DNA of 64,000 nt from Symsagittifera roscoffensis (taxonomy: Eukaryota; Xenacoelomorpha; Acoela; Convolutidae). The DNA lies in the NCBI RefSeq assembly GCF_963678635.1, contig NC_087066.1, positions 20,427,996-20,491,995 of the forward strand, written 5' to 3'. Below are positions 1-10,224 of this stretch, piece by piece. The notes beneath the pieces are model-generated. The model saw only the letters and a list, made by a program, of their open reading frames with translations, did no database searches and was not told the origin of the DNA. The position numbers and the translations under genes were made by a program. Each line of letters begins with the position of its first letter. Positions within the stretch are counted from its first letter, which is position 1.

Positions 1-202
1 AGTTAAAAACTCATCAAGTGAACAACATAGGAAAAAATCAAAAGCTATTTTGAAGGAACTTCAAAAAAAATCGGCCTTTTTGCATAAAAGATCCGTTGTA
101 AATAACTGGCTCTCTAGTTTTTATAGACATCCGTATAATTATTTCTATCACAACAAAAACATTGGCCGACGATTTGACATTTTATATAGCAACGTTATTC
201 AT

Positions 203-286
203 CCGCCGATAGCTCAGTTGGTAGAGCGAATGACTGTGGAAGTGCATGTATTCCTTAGCTCCCTGGTTCGCGTCCGGGTCGGTTGA
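203..286 (+). pseudogene. tRNA-Tyr pseudogene, left copy 1
   Basis: Full length with an 11-nt intron. The anticodon reads GTG instead of GTA, the anticodon stem is broken, the T loop is ttcgcgt and the 3' acceptor strand ends ggttg. Confidence 0.82.
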
Positions 287-663
287 GAACTTTTTGACAT
301 TTTATACACCAGCAACAATGAGATGAAGCTGTACTAATCAGATGATTTTGTACACTTCATATAAAAACAAACTTCTGATTTTAACGTTGGTTTTACAGCA
401 CCAGGAAACCAAAAAGGCTGTGAATAAACATGCCGTCAAGGTCATCATGCCGCATTTAGTTAAAAATTTATCAAGAGAACAAAATAAGAAGAAAAAAATC
501 AAAAGCTGTTTCGAAGGAACTTCAAAAAAATCGGCCTTTTTTGCATAAAATATCCGTTGTAACTAACTGGCTCTCTAGTTTTTATAGGCATCCGAATAAT
601 TATTTCTATCACAACAGAAAAAATGGCCGACGAGTTGAGATTTTATACAGCAAGTTTATGTAT

Positions 664-747
664 CCGCCGATAGCTCAGTTGGTAGAGCGGAGGACTGTAG
701 AAGTGCATGTAATCCTTAGGTCCCTGGTTCGAGTCCGGGGCGGCGTA
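664..747 (+). tRNA. tRNA-Tyr(GTA) copy, acceptor mismatched
   Basis: 11-nt intron, GTA anticodon, sound D, anticodon and T arms. The 3' acceptor strand is gcggcgt, leaving the two end pairs (7:66 and 1:72) unpaired, so charging and end processing are doubtful. Confidence 0.75.
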
Positions 748-1122
748 GAACTTTTTGACATTTTATACACAAGCAACAATGAGATGAAGCTGTACTAATC
801 AGATGATTTTGTACACTTCATATAAAAACAAACTTCTGATTTTTAACGTTGGTTTTACAGCGCCAGGAAACCAAAGAAGCTGTGAATAAACATGCCGTCA
901 AGGTTATCATGCCGTATTCAGGTAAAAACTCATCAATAGAACAAATTAAGAAAAAAACCAAACGCTGTTTCGAAGGAACTTCAAAAAAATCGGCCTTTTT
1001 TGCATAATATATCCGTTATAACTAACTGGCTCTCTAGTTTTTATAGGCATCCGAATAATTATTTCTATCACAAGAGAAAAAATGGCCGACGAGTTGTGAT
1101 TTTATACAGCAAGTTTATGATT

Positions 1123-1207
1123 CCGCCGATAGCTCAGTTGGTAGAGCGGAGGACTAGAAGTAGTACATATAATCCTTAGGTCCCTGGTTCGAGTACGGTT
1201 CGGCGGA
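1123..1207 (+). pseudogene. tRNA-Tyr pseudogene, anticodon lost
   Basis: The two bases GT of the anticodon are deleted (ggactagaag) and the intron is altered. The T stem reads tacgg. The acceptor stem is still perfect. Confidence 0.83.
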
Positions 1208-1587
1208 GAAATTTTTGAGATTTTATACTTCAGCAGCAATGAGATGAAGCTGTACAAATCAGACGATTTTGTAGACTTCATATAAAAACAAACTTCTGAT
1301 TTTTAACGTTGGTTTTACAGCGCCAGGAAACCAAAGAAGCTGTGAATAAACATGCCGTCAAGGTCATCATGCCGCATTTAGTTAAAAATTTATCAAGAGA
1401 ACAAAATAAGAAAAAAATCAAAAGCTGTTTCGAAGGAACTTCAAAAATTAATATCGGCCTTTTTTGTACAAAATATATGTTGTATACTAACTGGCTCTCT
1501 ATTTTTTATAGGCATCCGAATAATTATTTCTATTACAACAAACAAATTGGCCGACGAGTTGAGATTTTATACTGCAAGTTTATTCAT

Positions 1588-1671
1588 TCGCCGATAGCTG
1601 ATTTGGTAGAGCGGAGGACTGTAGAAGTGCATGTAATCCTAAGGTCCCTGGTTCGAGTCCGGGTCCGCGGA
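1588..1671 (+). pseudogene. tRNA-Tyr pseudogene
   Basis: C1 is T, the D arm is gctgattt, and the 3' acceptor strand is tccgcgg. The anticodon loop and 11-nt intron are intact. Confidence 0.8.
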
Positions 1672-2045
1672 GAACGTGTTGACATTTTATACATCAGCAA
1701 CAATGAGATGAAGCTGTACTAATCAGATGATTTTGTACACTTCATACAAAAAGAAATTTCTCATTTAAACGTTGATTTTACAGTGCCAGGAAACCAAATA
1801 AGCTGTGAATGAACATGCCGTCAAAGTTATCATGCCGTATTCAGTTAAAAACTCATCAATTGAACAAAATAGGAAAAAAATCAAAAGCTCTTCTGAAGGA
1901 ACTTCAAAAAAATCGGCCTTTTTTGCATAAAATATCCGTTGTAACTAACTGGCTCTCTAGTTTTTATAGGCATCCGCATAATTATTTCTATCACGACAAA
2001 AAAATTGGCCGACGAGGTGAGATTTTATACAGCAATTGTATTCTT

Positions 2046-2123
2046 CCGCCGATAGCTCAGTTGGTAGAGCGGAGGACTGTAGAAGAGCATGTAATCCTTA
2101 GGTCCCTGGTTCGAGTCCGCGGA
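2046..2123 (+). pseudogene. tRNA-Tyr pseudogene, 6-nt deletion
   Basis: Six bases are missing between the 3' T stem and the acceptor strand (gagtccgcgga). The 5' two thirds are normal with intron aagagcatgta. Confidence 0.82.
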
Positions 2124-2496
2124 GAACGTGTTGACATTTTATACATCAGCAACAATGAGATGAAGCTGTACTAATCAGATGATTTTGTACACTTCATATA
2201 AAAAGAAATTTCTCATTTAAACGTTGATTTTACAGTGCCAGGAAACCAAATAAGCTGTGAATGAACATGCCGTCAAGGTTATCATGCCGTATTCAGTTAA
2301 AAACTCATCAATTGAACAAAATAGGAAAAAATCAAAAGCTGTTTCGAAGGAACTTCAAAAAAATCGGCCTTTTTTGCATAAAATATCCGTTGTAACTAAC
2401 TGGCTCTCTAGTTTTTATAGGCATCCGCATAATTATTTCTATCACAACAAAAAAATTGGTCGACGAGTTGACATTTTATACAGCAAGTATATTCAT

Positions 2497-2580
2497 CTGC
2501 CGATAGCTCAGTTGGTAGAGCGGAGGACTGTAGAAGTGCATGTGATCCTTAGGTCACTGGTTCGAGTCCGGGTCGGCGGA
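2497..2580 (+). tRNA. tRNA-Tyr(GTA), left array, nearly intact
   Basis: C2 to T keeps a T-G wobble in the acceptor stem. C49 to A costs one T-stem pair. Everything else, including the T loop, is canonical. The intron is aagtgcatgtg. A run of five Ts follows about 7 nt downstream and could end Pol III transcription. Best candidate for function in the left array. Confidence 0.82.
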
Positions 2581-2957
2581 GAACTTTTTGATATTTTATA
2601 CATCAGCAACAATGAGATGAAGCTGTAATAATCAGATGATTTTGTACACTTCATATAAAAGTAAATTTCTGATTTAAACGTTGGTTTTACAGCGCCAGGA
2701 AACCAAATAAGCTGTGAATGAACATGCCGTCAAGGTTATCACGCCGTATTCAGTTAAAAAAACATATCAAGTGAACAAAATAAGAAAAAAATCAAAAGCT
2801 GTTTCAAAAGGACTTCAAAAAAAATCGGCCTTTTTTGCATAAAACATCCGTTGTAACTAACTGGCTCTCTAGTTTTTATAAGCATCCGAATAATTGTTTC
2901 TATCACAACAAAAAAATTGGCCGACGAGTTGAGATTTTATACAGCAATATGATGCAT

Positions 2958-3041
2958 CCGCCGATAGCTCAATTGGTAGAGCGGAGGACTGTAGAAGTGC
3001 ATGAAATCCTTAGGTCCGTGGTTCGAGTCCGCGTCGGCTGA
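2958..3041 (+). tRNA. tRNA-Tyr(GTA), left array, compensated T stem
   Basis: The T stem is cgtgg/ccgcg: C50 to G is matched by G64 to C, so pairing is kept. G15 is A and G71 is T, leaving one acceptor mismatch. The intron is aagtgcatgaa. A run of five Ts (gtttttac) follows about 8 nt downstream. Confidence 0.8.
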
Positions 3042-3369
3042 GAACTTGTTTTTACATTTCAAACTTCACTACAAAAAAACTCTGATTCGCGATTGAAGAC
3101 AAGCGGAATTAATCTGCATTTTACTGGCGAATGCCAAATTCATGGCAATACTTCTGACGTTTGAGCTCTTTATTGAATCAGAAAACAGTATGTATAGTTC
3201 AAATAGATTTTTTTCCTTGCAATCCATAAAAAAAATGATTTTTTTTTTTACCTCAAAGGTTTTTTGTTTCAATGAACTTCCAGATTCGCTGATCTTCAAT
3301 GATATTTACCAAGAACGCTAGTACATTATAAGTTTATCATCGTCCCTTCGTTTTTACGTATACACGTAC
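3042..3369. other. Intron 3' of the last visible dynein exon
   Basis: This follows the donor site of the exon ending at 3370 and merges with the left tRNA array near 3065. No further dynein exon, RNA gene or known repeat is visible. The expected continuation of AAA6 is absent here. Confidence 0.7.
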
Positions 3370-3544
3370 CTTCTGCCACCGGGCCCTGTCCCTGTCCGAG
3401 GGAGATGGAGTTGAACTTCTTGGCCATCCTCATCTCCTCTGCGAACTTGTTCAGATCGGCCGCCGGGTCAGTGCCGGTGGACAGCACGAAGATCAGGGGC
3501 GTGGTTGGGGAGGAGTCCTTGTACACCAGACTCAGATCAGTCGT
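3370..3544 (-). CDS. DNAH1: Dynein exon 9 of 9 in window (AAA6)
   Basis: 175 nt, acceptor tttgattag, donor CAGAAG/GTACGT, phase 0 in and phase 1 out. It encodes TTDLSLVYKDSS, TPLIFVLSTGTDPAADL, KFAEEM and SLGQGQGP of AAA6. The strong donor shows that the gene continues; the remaining C-terminal exons are not in the window. Confidence 0.93.
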
Positions 3545-6500
3545 CTAATCAAACAAACAAACAAAAACAAAATGATACAGGGTGGTAAACAGGGTTTGAA
3601 CGATCCAAAAATATAGGGCGAGGAAGTATGTCCAGATATCATAATTATTATTTTTCACATTCAATCACGTTATTGGTCAAAATTGGATTCAAATGCAGAT
3701 CAAGATAACGCGTTTGTATATTGAATACTATTTTTGGAGTCCACACAATATGTACCTGTGGCTCTATGAACTTCTGTCCGAGATTGGCGGCCACGAAGTC
3801 CTGCATGGCGTTAGTGACCATGTCTGCCCGGAGACATTTGAGCACCACTAGCTTCTGGAACATGCTCAATTGGTCATTCCACTTGCCTGCAAACAAATAA
3901 AAAAATGATCAGTTGTAGCCAAAAACTGCGTCGGAAAGTAACAAGTTTTTTGTCTATTCGTGTTTTTTAACGTTTCTGGAATCTTGGGAAAAAATGATTT
4001 ACATTAAATTACTCATACACAATTGCTCCCACAAAAGAAAAAACATTACATGTCATTTTGCTTCGATTGGTAGCTTCTGGATTTCTAATTAGTCATTTTT
4101 GGGTTCATATCGAATGATAAGTTATTAATGAGCTCCTAGTTGTAAATAAAGAGCTTCACTTCAAAAATCAAATTGAAAAAGCAATTACCAAAAAAACAAA
4201 GCCCAAGTCCTCTTATAACTACACAAAAAAAATCTGAAAGAGAAAACTGCAAGAACTGGAACGTCGTGAAATGGGACGTGAAAACCTCGTGAAATGGGAC
4301 TCCAATTCAATTTTTTATAAATCATTACCTGGGAGTGGTTCCCTGTGGGGTTCGTTGCTGTCAAAAATAGCCTTGTATCCGTCCAGGTGGTCTTTGAAAT
4401 CAACAGTTATCTCCTGGAATGCGGGAAGTGCAGAGAGGGTGATGCAGTCTCCCCATCCTCTGTCTGAGAGCCAGTCGGGGGAGGGGTTGGGCAGTTCGGC
4501 CCCCCTCTTCGTACCTCCCGAGATGAAGAAGCGCCACTCCTCGGGGTCAATGAGTCCATCGTTCATCATGATTCTACGACATTCGACAGGTCATCAAATG
4601 ACTCTTGGGTTTGAAAAAAAAACGAAAAATTTGAAAAAAGATTCATCCACCACGAGGAAATTAACTGCCAGCAATTGAAAGTCACCAGGTGTTTCACGAG
4701 TCCACAAAAAGATTATCCTTACCATGGTGTGATTGATTAAACCGCGAAGGAGTAAGCAGGTTTGGCCAATCTTTAAAAGATGAAGATGTAGAAAGGTAAG
4801 GATTAACACTCGCAAAGGCTAAGGGTCAACTTCAAGTACAATCCTCATAAAGGCACTTTTAAAACATTTTCAAGATTGGCACAGCGAGTTAAAAATTTTC
4901 GGGCTAAATTTGATGGACGAGACAAACAACCTCTTCCGGTGGCAGACAATTTTAGCGGACATTTTTTTATGAGCGCTTAAAAACCCAAGCGTATCTTAAT
5001 GCTGACGAGTAAAATTAGTATGTAGTTGTTGTCGATTATTGACAAAGAAAGTTTGCTACTATAATTTGAGAGAGACTGACCTGATGGCGAGAAGGAAGGC
5101 GAACATGAGTTTGTGTTTCTCGAAGAGACTCCTGCACACATTGATGTAGAGGTTGTAGGTGAAGTAGTTGTTGATGTTCTCTATCCGCTGACTCACCGTC
5201 TCCGCCCTCTCCGCATTCGCAATGCCTAACAAAACAAAACAGAATTTTTCAGTCAAAAACATCATTTGAGGGGGGTGGAGTCAACAGAAACACGGCAAGA
5301 AGACAAACGTTCCATAGTGGCAATTAGATGTATCTTGAAAACGTTACATTAACTTCATTTCGGAAAAAAAGGAACCGAGATTGTCAATGATTATAATTTG
5401 AAAATAGCAAAAACTGGTCGTAGTGCTACTTTTTGAGACACTGACAATTAACGTTAAACCGAAGCTGTTACAAAAATCACCCGAAAAGACGTTTATTAAT
5501 AGAAAGTTGGGTAAAATCAAAGCCCAAATAAGGTTTATCCTTAGTTTTTGGTGTTTTTCTGAACGATGTGATAGCAACCTCTTGACACAGAGGGCAAATT
5601 TCAAAACAAAGGCGAAGCTGCGCTTCGCAAAACTAGCGACAAAACGACAAAAAAAGCAGCTCTATAAACTGAAACAAGAAAAATTAGAAATAAGCCTTAA
5701 ATTACAAAAACTTTTGCTATGCGACAGATTCGAATCAGCGACCTCAAGACTAAGAGTCTCACGTCTTTCCAAATCGTCTACGTCCGGGTACATATTAACA
5801 ACACTAGCCAAAAATAAAGCAGAGAACAGACGGTATGAAATTTCCCATGCTAGAGATCATGATTATAGCAAAAGTGCCACCTAATTGAGCACTTTTGTTT
5901 GCAAGTTAGTTAGAAAAAAAGTATGTTCATACTAATACACTAAGCTCGCAATATTGCTAGTGTGAAAATGTGCTTCAATCAAGCAGTTACAGATGTGCTT
6001 GATAGTGGTGTGCGTTGTCGTATAGTAATGGCTGATACAAATAATTTGAACGACAAGCAACAGCCCCTTATGCTCTCGCTAGAAACAATGACAAATAAGT
6101 TTTTAGAAAACCGTTATTGATGTTATGGCATCACGGTCACAATAATGGCACTTGTAAGTCGGAAAAGAAGTAAGATTGGGTACATCGTCTAAACAAGGCG
6201 TACCGAAGACCAGCCAGATGCTATAACATGCATTTTCATAGGGCCAGAAAAAGTTCGTCCAGGAAGCATATTTCGGAAGTCGGCCTCTATCCAGCTACCA
6301 AGCGTCTACTCAAGCTGTTCAGAGTTTTCTGGGACTGCTTTCAGAAATTACCAGTCCCCGTTTTAGCCTTGTTTTCAATAGTTATAAACTTTTAGCCTCC
6401 ATCAATCTGAGCTCAACTTTAGAGCCAGAAAAGTTATTTTTCTGAATGACCGTTTTTTTTGCAAATATAAGCTCACCTTCAGAGCTAGAGCTAATTTAGG

Positions 6501-9141
6501 AACGTTTAGTTTGAGAACTGAGGAACCATTTTTTTTTACTAATTGGGAAAATCTAAGCTCACCTTGAGAGCTCAGGAATTTAAACAATGTGACGGACAAT
6601 TTACGATGCAAATTGTGACCGATATCACTGAAATTACGATCCAGCACATTTGACCTAATGCATAAAACAACATTGATGATGATGTGATGACGATTTATAT
6701 ATAGAAAAACACGAAGTACTATGGATGAGAAATTTTCAGAGAAATCTGTCACGAGCTCAAAGGCTTAACATTAACAATCTCGTTGTAAAAGCCCAAAAAA
6801 ACCGAGCATAAAATGATCATCTGATGGAATATCCAGATTAGCTTACCGTTTAGGAATAGATTGATGAACCACTCTAGAGAGTACTGGTACATGGGGTCGA
6901 CATTGGCCAGGTCAGTGGTGCAGAAGAAGAGGATTTGAGTCCTGACTGACACTGGGATGTAGAGACTCCTCGTCTCATCTATGTCCTTCTCCGTCTTCTC
7001 AGCCACCACCACTTTGTCCTACTCACAAGTCACAACATTTAAGCCATTATATTTGCAGGGAAAACTAAATACGAGCGAGCTGTTCAATTCGCTACAATCG
7101 ATCAGTTGATTCGGGACTCATTCTACTATGAAAGAAGACCAGAAGGGCAAACCATAGATTCTACTTCTATGATCCTAAGCTCAAATCTTAAGAGAAAAGA
7201 TCCAGACAAAAGCGAATCATAATTTGACCACCTGCAACGCTATTGTAAGCAATTTGCATTATGAGGTCACTCACAAACACTATCTTGAGCTATAGCTGAC
7301 CTTGATCTCCTTGGACTTGACTTTGGATGCCTCCAGGGTTTTGATGAGGTCCACATCGTCCACCGGGTTTCCCTCGGAGGCACTGAGTCTCTCCAGGATC
7401 TTATCCTCTATCTCCTTCAGCTCAGCCTTCATCTTCGCATTGCTCACTATCAGCTGGTTCTTCGCATCCTCCAGATCCGGTCTCTCTTCAGCCACCACAC
7501 GGGCTAGCAACTGGTCCTCCAGACCACTGGAAAATAAGTTACAAATTGAGCCTACGTTATTTATTTCACGGTGTCACTTTGTAATCTCTGATATTATCGA
7601 GAGAAATGACCATTGTATTAAAAGTGACGTACGGAAAGTTCTCGAAAAATATTTTTTTTTTTCGATTCTTTTGAAGGAATAATTTTGTATAAAATTCTGT
7701 TCTGGATCACAAAAACCAACCTCGAACGGACGTCAGAACAATGTATTATAAGAAACGTCAAGCAATCTCCAAAAATGAACACCATGAAATAATACAAAAG
7801 GATAAATTAATTTTTCGAGAGGCACTGATTTGAATTCAACAAAAACACATACACTTTAGTTACTTATTTGAATTGCGCATAACTCAAAGAAACAGCTCAA
7901 GACGAAAAAACAAGTGGGACAACCTAACCGACAATCAGCACTTAACCTTAACCTTATTTTGTAAGAATATCCTAATATGGGTTTACCTGGGCGACAGGGT
8001 GAAGTTGACGAGGGTGACCTTGGTGGATATCTCTGGGGTGTAGTGGGGGTTGGGCAGTTTGGAGGTGATGTAGAAGCGGAAGTCCTCGTGGTAGGGAATC
8101 ACAGCATCTCCCAGTCGGATCACCAACGAGCCCTGCTGCTTGAACGTCTAACGCAAACAAACAAACAAGAAAACAAGTAAATTTGTTTGTCGGTCATATA
8201 CTTCGAACATGAACTCATAAAAAACAAAAAAAAAATCACGTAGACCGACACTGTGTAAATGAGGAAGACCATCCCAAATATATTTCCACGACAAAAAAAT
8301 CATTAAAAAATTGTTTAAATCCTACTTCTCAAACTTTCTAAAGGCTAGAAAAAATAGCTTTTCAGTCTAATCGACCCATTAATAATTTAAGAAGAAAATA
8401 TCTAAATACCTGTTTGAGCAAAATGGGTTCCAGGGCGGGGTCAAGTTCTTCTAGAACATTCTCCATCAGACAGGGTTTGCCAAACCGGATCGAGTTCTCC
8501 AGACTTCTGAGGAAGTCCTTGTCCGACAGTTTGAATACATCTATGCCGGCGTCTTTCTCCAGTGCCTTGATCCATTTATTGGCTTGGCCTAAAATTTGTT
8601 CAAACCAAACGTTAAAAATTAAATCATTGGTACGCCAGAAATACTCAATCAAATGGTTTTCTACGTTCTGGCATGTAACACTAAATTAAAATGCTTGTAA
8701 CACAAAATTAGTCTTTGAATTGCCGAACTTAAAACCAACGAAAACTCGAGGTCAATTAAAATTCTTGAGCAAATTATAATTTTTTCTAGCCAAATGAGAT
8801 AAACTTTCATTCATTTTCTAGAAAGATTTGATTTTTTATAGCTTTTAGGAGCATATCATAGTTTTGTTAGATTTTTGACTACTATTGTTGAATGAACTTG
8901 GAACTTGACGACTACAGCTTTGACCATTTATAGGTCGGTGACTTTTTTTTAAATCTGTCCTGAAGACGCTCTCAAACTGACCTTGTGGATCGATGAAGAG
9001 GCTCCACCTGTTGGAGTACTGTACGATCACTCCGTTCTCAGTGGACAGCTGGTCCTTGGGCAGTCCAGCAATCTGCCACGACCGGATCTTCACTGGGTCG
9101 CTCATGGTCTCAATCAGACCCAAGTCATCAGTATGCGGCAC
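3370..9141 (-). CDS. DNAH1: Axonemal dynein heavy chain, DNAH1-like, internal nine-exon segment
   Basis: Dynein heavy chains are the ATP-driven motors of cilia and flagella; the DNAH1 type belongs to single-headed inner arms. Nine minus-strand exons join without a frame break into 531 codons, covering the later part of AAA5, the helical linker and the first part of AAA6. Family motifs, read 5' to 3' in the gene: FIDPQG, ANKWIK, ELDPALEP, YHEDFRFY, GLEDQLL, ILFFCTTDLANV, YQYSLEWF, CRSLFEKHKLMFAFLL, EWRFF, EPHREPLPG, NAMQDFV, FIEPQ, TPLIFVLSTGTDPAADL, SLGQGQGP. These fit DNAH1 better than DNAH3, 7 or 12, from remembered sequences and not an alignment run. A full chain has about 4,200 residues, so some 3,100 N-terminal and about 600 C-terminal residues are missing. 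No stop or frameshift is seen, so this looks like a live gene. All introns are GT-AG. Confidence 0.93.
3756..3886 (-). CDS. DNAH1: Dynein exon 8 of 9
   Basis: 131 nt, acceptor gtttgcag, donor CCACAG/GTACAT, phase 1 in and phase 0 out. It encodes KWNDQLSMFQKLVVLKCLR, NAMQDFVAANLG and FIEPQ. Confidence 0.93.
3887..4328 (-). other. Dynein intron, 442 bp
   Basis: GT-AG intron in phase 1. AT-rich, nothing else recognised. Confidence 0.8.
4329..4573 (-). CDS. DNAH1: Dynein exon 7 of 9
   Basis: 245 nt, acceptor gtcgtag, donor CCCAG/GTAATG, phase 2 in and phase 1 out. It encodes IMMNDGLIDPEEWRFFISGG, NPSPDWLSDRGWGD and AIFDSNEPHREPLPG. It is the longest exon in the window. Confidence 0.92.
4574..5080 (-). 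other. Dynein intron, 507 bp
   Basis: GT-AG intron in phase 2. The split Arg codon (AG plus A) rebuilds the RIMMNDG motif with the next exon. Nothing else seen. Confidence 0.8.
5081..5225 (-). CDS. DNAH1: Dynein exon 6 of 9
   Basis: 145 nt, acceptor tttgttag, donor ATCAG/GTCAGT, phase 1 in and phase 2 out. It encodes IANAERAE, INNYFTYNLYINVCRSLFEK and HKLMFAFLLAI. The ANAER start and HKLMFAF are close to the DNAH1 type. Confidence 0.93.
5612..5628. repeat. Perfect 7-bp hairpin
   Basis: gcgaagc, a 3-nt loop, gcttcgc. It is GC-rich in AT-rich intron sequence and 90 bp from the tRNA-like stretch. No function can be assigned. Confidence 0.6.
5721..5787 (-). other. Degenerate tRNA-like or SINE-head sequence
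   Basis: On the minus strand an anticodon arm with loop CTCTTAG (anticodon CTT, as in tRNA-Lys), a variable region aggtc and a T loop ttcgaat follow a weak D arm (gatttgg). Pair 53:61 and several T-stem pairs are lost. It is unrelated to the Tyr copies. It may be an old tRNA pseudogene or the tRNA-derived head of a SINE. Confidence 0.4.
5869..5897. repeat. 9-bp inverted repeat, 11-nt loop
   Basis: caaaagtgc pairs perfectly with gcacttttg. It lies within a dynein intron; its role is unknown. Confidence 0.6.
6847..7018 (-). CDS. DNAH1: Dynein exon 5 of 9
   Basis: 172 nt, acceptor gagtag, donor AAACG/GTAAGC, phase 0 in and phase 1 out. It contains EKTEKDIDETR, IPVSVRTQILFF, DLANVDPMYQYSLEWF. 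The best donor consensus in the set. Confidence 0.93.
7301..7526 (-). CDS. DNAH1: Dynein exon 4 of 9 (AAA5 to AAA6 helical linker)
   Basis: 226 nt between acceptor ttccag and donor ATCAAG/GTCAGC. The first base completes Ser. It encodes GLEDQLLARVVAEERPDLE, a charged helical stretch, and SASEGNPVDD before the next helix. Leaves in phase 0. Confidence 0.93.
7527..7986 (-). other. Dynein intron, 460 bp
   Basis: GT-AG intron in phase 2. AT-rich with T runs; no other feature recognised. Confidence 0.8.
7987..8147 (-). CDS. DNAH1: Dynein exon 3 of 9 (AAA5)
   Basis: 161 nt, phase 0 in, phase 2 out (CCCAG/GTAAAC). It encodes KQQGSLVIRLGD, YHEDFRFYITSKLPNPHY and the start of the NFTLSPSGLEDQ junction. 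Confidence 0.93.
8410..8588 (-). CDS. DNAH1: Dynein exon 2 of 9 (AAA5)
   Basis: 179 nt between acceptor attttag and donor CAAACAG/GTATTT; enters with two bases completing Gly, leaves in phase 0. It completes the FIDPQGQANKWIK motif across the junction and carries FGKPCLMENVLEELDPALEP, a hallmark of the AAA5 module. Confidence 0.93.
8589..8981 (-). other. Dynein intron, 393 bp
   Basis: GT-AG intron in phase 1, AT-rich. Nothing else is recognised in it. Confidence 0.8.
8982..9141 (-). CDS. DNAH1: Dynein exon 1 of 9 in window (AAA5)
   Basis: 160 nt, enters in phase 0 after acceptor ttctccag and leaves after one base of a Gly codon at donor CAAG/GTCAGT. It encodes the AAA5 stretch with IRSWQIAGLP, SxENG and RWSLFIDPQ. 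It is the most upstream exon seen. The preceding intron runs into the large tRNA array. Confidence 0.92.
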
Positions 9142-9609
9142 CTGGAGAAGAAAAAACAATTAATCCCCAGTTAGACATATTACCTAATTCACTATGAGTA
9201 CCAGTTATTTTAAATTTTAAATACCATCTAAAATAGCAGTTATTAACCATATACCGGTGAGAAATATTACCTAATATTTTTTAAATAAACAGCCGTTGAC
9301 GAATCGAATAGTATTCACAGAGCCAAAGTAATGTTATAATAATATAAAATTTGAATAGGTTGAAAAAATTTACAAGATTTGTTCCAGAGCGAGAAATTAG
9401 AATTGTTCCACAGGAGTAGAAATTAATGTCTTCTTAGAAAAACTGTGAATTGATACCACAAAATCAAAACTTTCAGTTTTCAAATAGACTAAAAATAAAA
9501 ATTCAACATGACAATTTGATCAGCCTTCCTAGAACGTTTGCTATTATAATCAGTTTGCGGTCTCCCTACTATGTGGACTAGATACTGCGACCGCCCCCTG
9601 TCCTTTACA
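9142..9609. other. Unique sequence between dynein and the right array
   Basis: AT-rich sequence upstream of the first visible dynein exon, presumably intron. No array spacer, tRNA or coding exon is recognised before about 9610, where the array word atgatcaaaaagagc begins. Confidence 0.65.
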
Positions 9610-9772
9610 GATGATCAAAAAGAGCAAAAAAAAACAATTTTTTTTTTCTTTGAATCATGAAAAACTTTTATGAATCTTTCTGTCTGTTTTCTTTTCCTCT
9701 TAGTCAAGGTTTTAAATGACAACTGATCAAACAAGACTGGACAAAAAATCGAAGCAGCTGACTAACAGACAA

Positions 9773-9855
9773 CCGCCGATAGCTCAGTTGGTAGAGCGGA
9801 GCACTGTAGAAAAGCTGATATCCTTAGGTCCCTGGTTCGAGTCCGGGTCGGCGGA
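9773..9855 (+). tRNA. tRNA-Tyr(GTA) copy, nearly intact
   Basis: G30 to C breaks one anticodon-stem pair. All else is canonical, with intron aaaagctgat. Followed by a class A spacer without a nearby T run. Confidence 0.82.
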
Positions 9856-10141
9856 TGACATCACTTATTGTTTGATAACAATTGCCGGAAATTGCTTTAC
9901 TTTTCAAAATTGAAATTATGTCGGAAAATCTAACATTGTAAGAATTTAGTTTGAAAATTCAATTAAAACTTTGCCATTAGTTTGACTAGATGATAGAAAA
10001 GAGCAAAAAAATTTTTCATTGAATCATGAAAAACTTTTATGAAACTTTCTTTATGTTTTCTTTTCCTCGTATTCAAGGTTTTAAATGACAAATGATCAAA
10101 CAACACTGGAGAAAAAATCAAAGCAGCTGACCAACTGACAA

Positions 10142-10224
10142 CCACCGATAGCTCAGTTGGTAGAGCGGAGGACTGTAGAAAAGATGATACCCTTAGGTCC
10201 CTTGTTCGAGTCCGGTTCGGCGGA
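10142..10224 (+). tRNA. tRNA-Tyr(GTA) copy, degenerate
   Basis: G3 is A (ccaccga), T39 is C, T stem ccttg/ccggt has two mismatches. Class C spacer follows. Confidence 0.75.

Larger units (their letters stand above)
1..3065 (+). repeat. Left tRNA-Tyr tandem array (7 copies, about 460-bp units)
   Basis: Seven tRNA-Tyr copies in one orientation are separated by about 375 bp of a repeated spacer. Recurrent spacer pieces include gccaggaaaccaaa, aatcggcctttttt and ggctctctagtttttata. The tRNA introns are 11 nt (type aagtgcatgta), against 10 nt in the right array, and the spacers share no obvious sequence with those on the right. The window opens inside a unit, and the repeat stops just after the last tRNA at 3041. 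Only copies 2497 and 2958 are close to a good cloverleaf. The array lies downstream of the last dynein exon in the gene's direction, so it probably sits in a dynein intron. Confidence 0.93.
5226..6846 (-). other. Dynein intron, 1,621 bp, the longest complete intron here
   Basis: GT-AG intron in phase 1. It holds a degenerate tRNA-like stretch at 5721-5787 (minus), a perfect 7-bp hairpin at 5612-5628, a 9-bp inverted repeat (5869-5877 with 5889-5897) and three imperfect repeats around the words gctcacctt and gctcaactt between 6406 and 6580. No coding exon was found in it. Confidence 0.75.

Noticed and set aside
3042-3369. Continuation of the dynein AAA6 coding sequence beyond the last exon
   Set aside because: The frame after the donor at 3370 hits unrelated residues, and none of the motifs expected after GQGQGP is found before the left array.
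4271-4678. A 135-codon frame on + across a dynein exon, and similar + frames at 5423, 7302 and 8414
   Set aside because: They are shadows opposite true minus-strand dynein exons, or chance frames in introns, without family resemblance.
3370-9141. Dynein exons as a processed or decayed pseudogene
   Set aside because: Introns are present with GT-AG ends, phases agree at all eight junctions and no stop or frameshift is seen in 531 codons.
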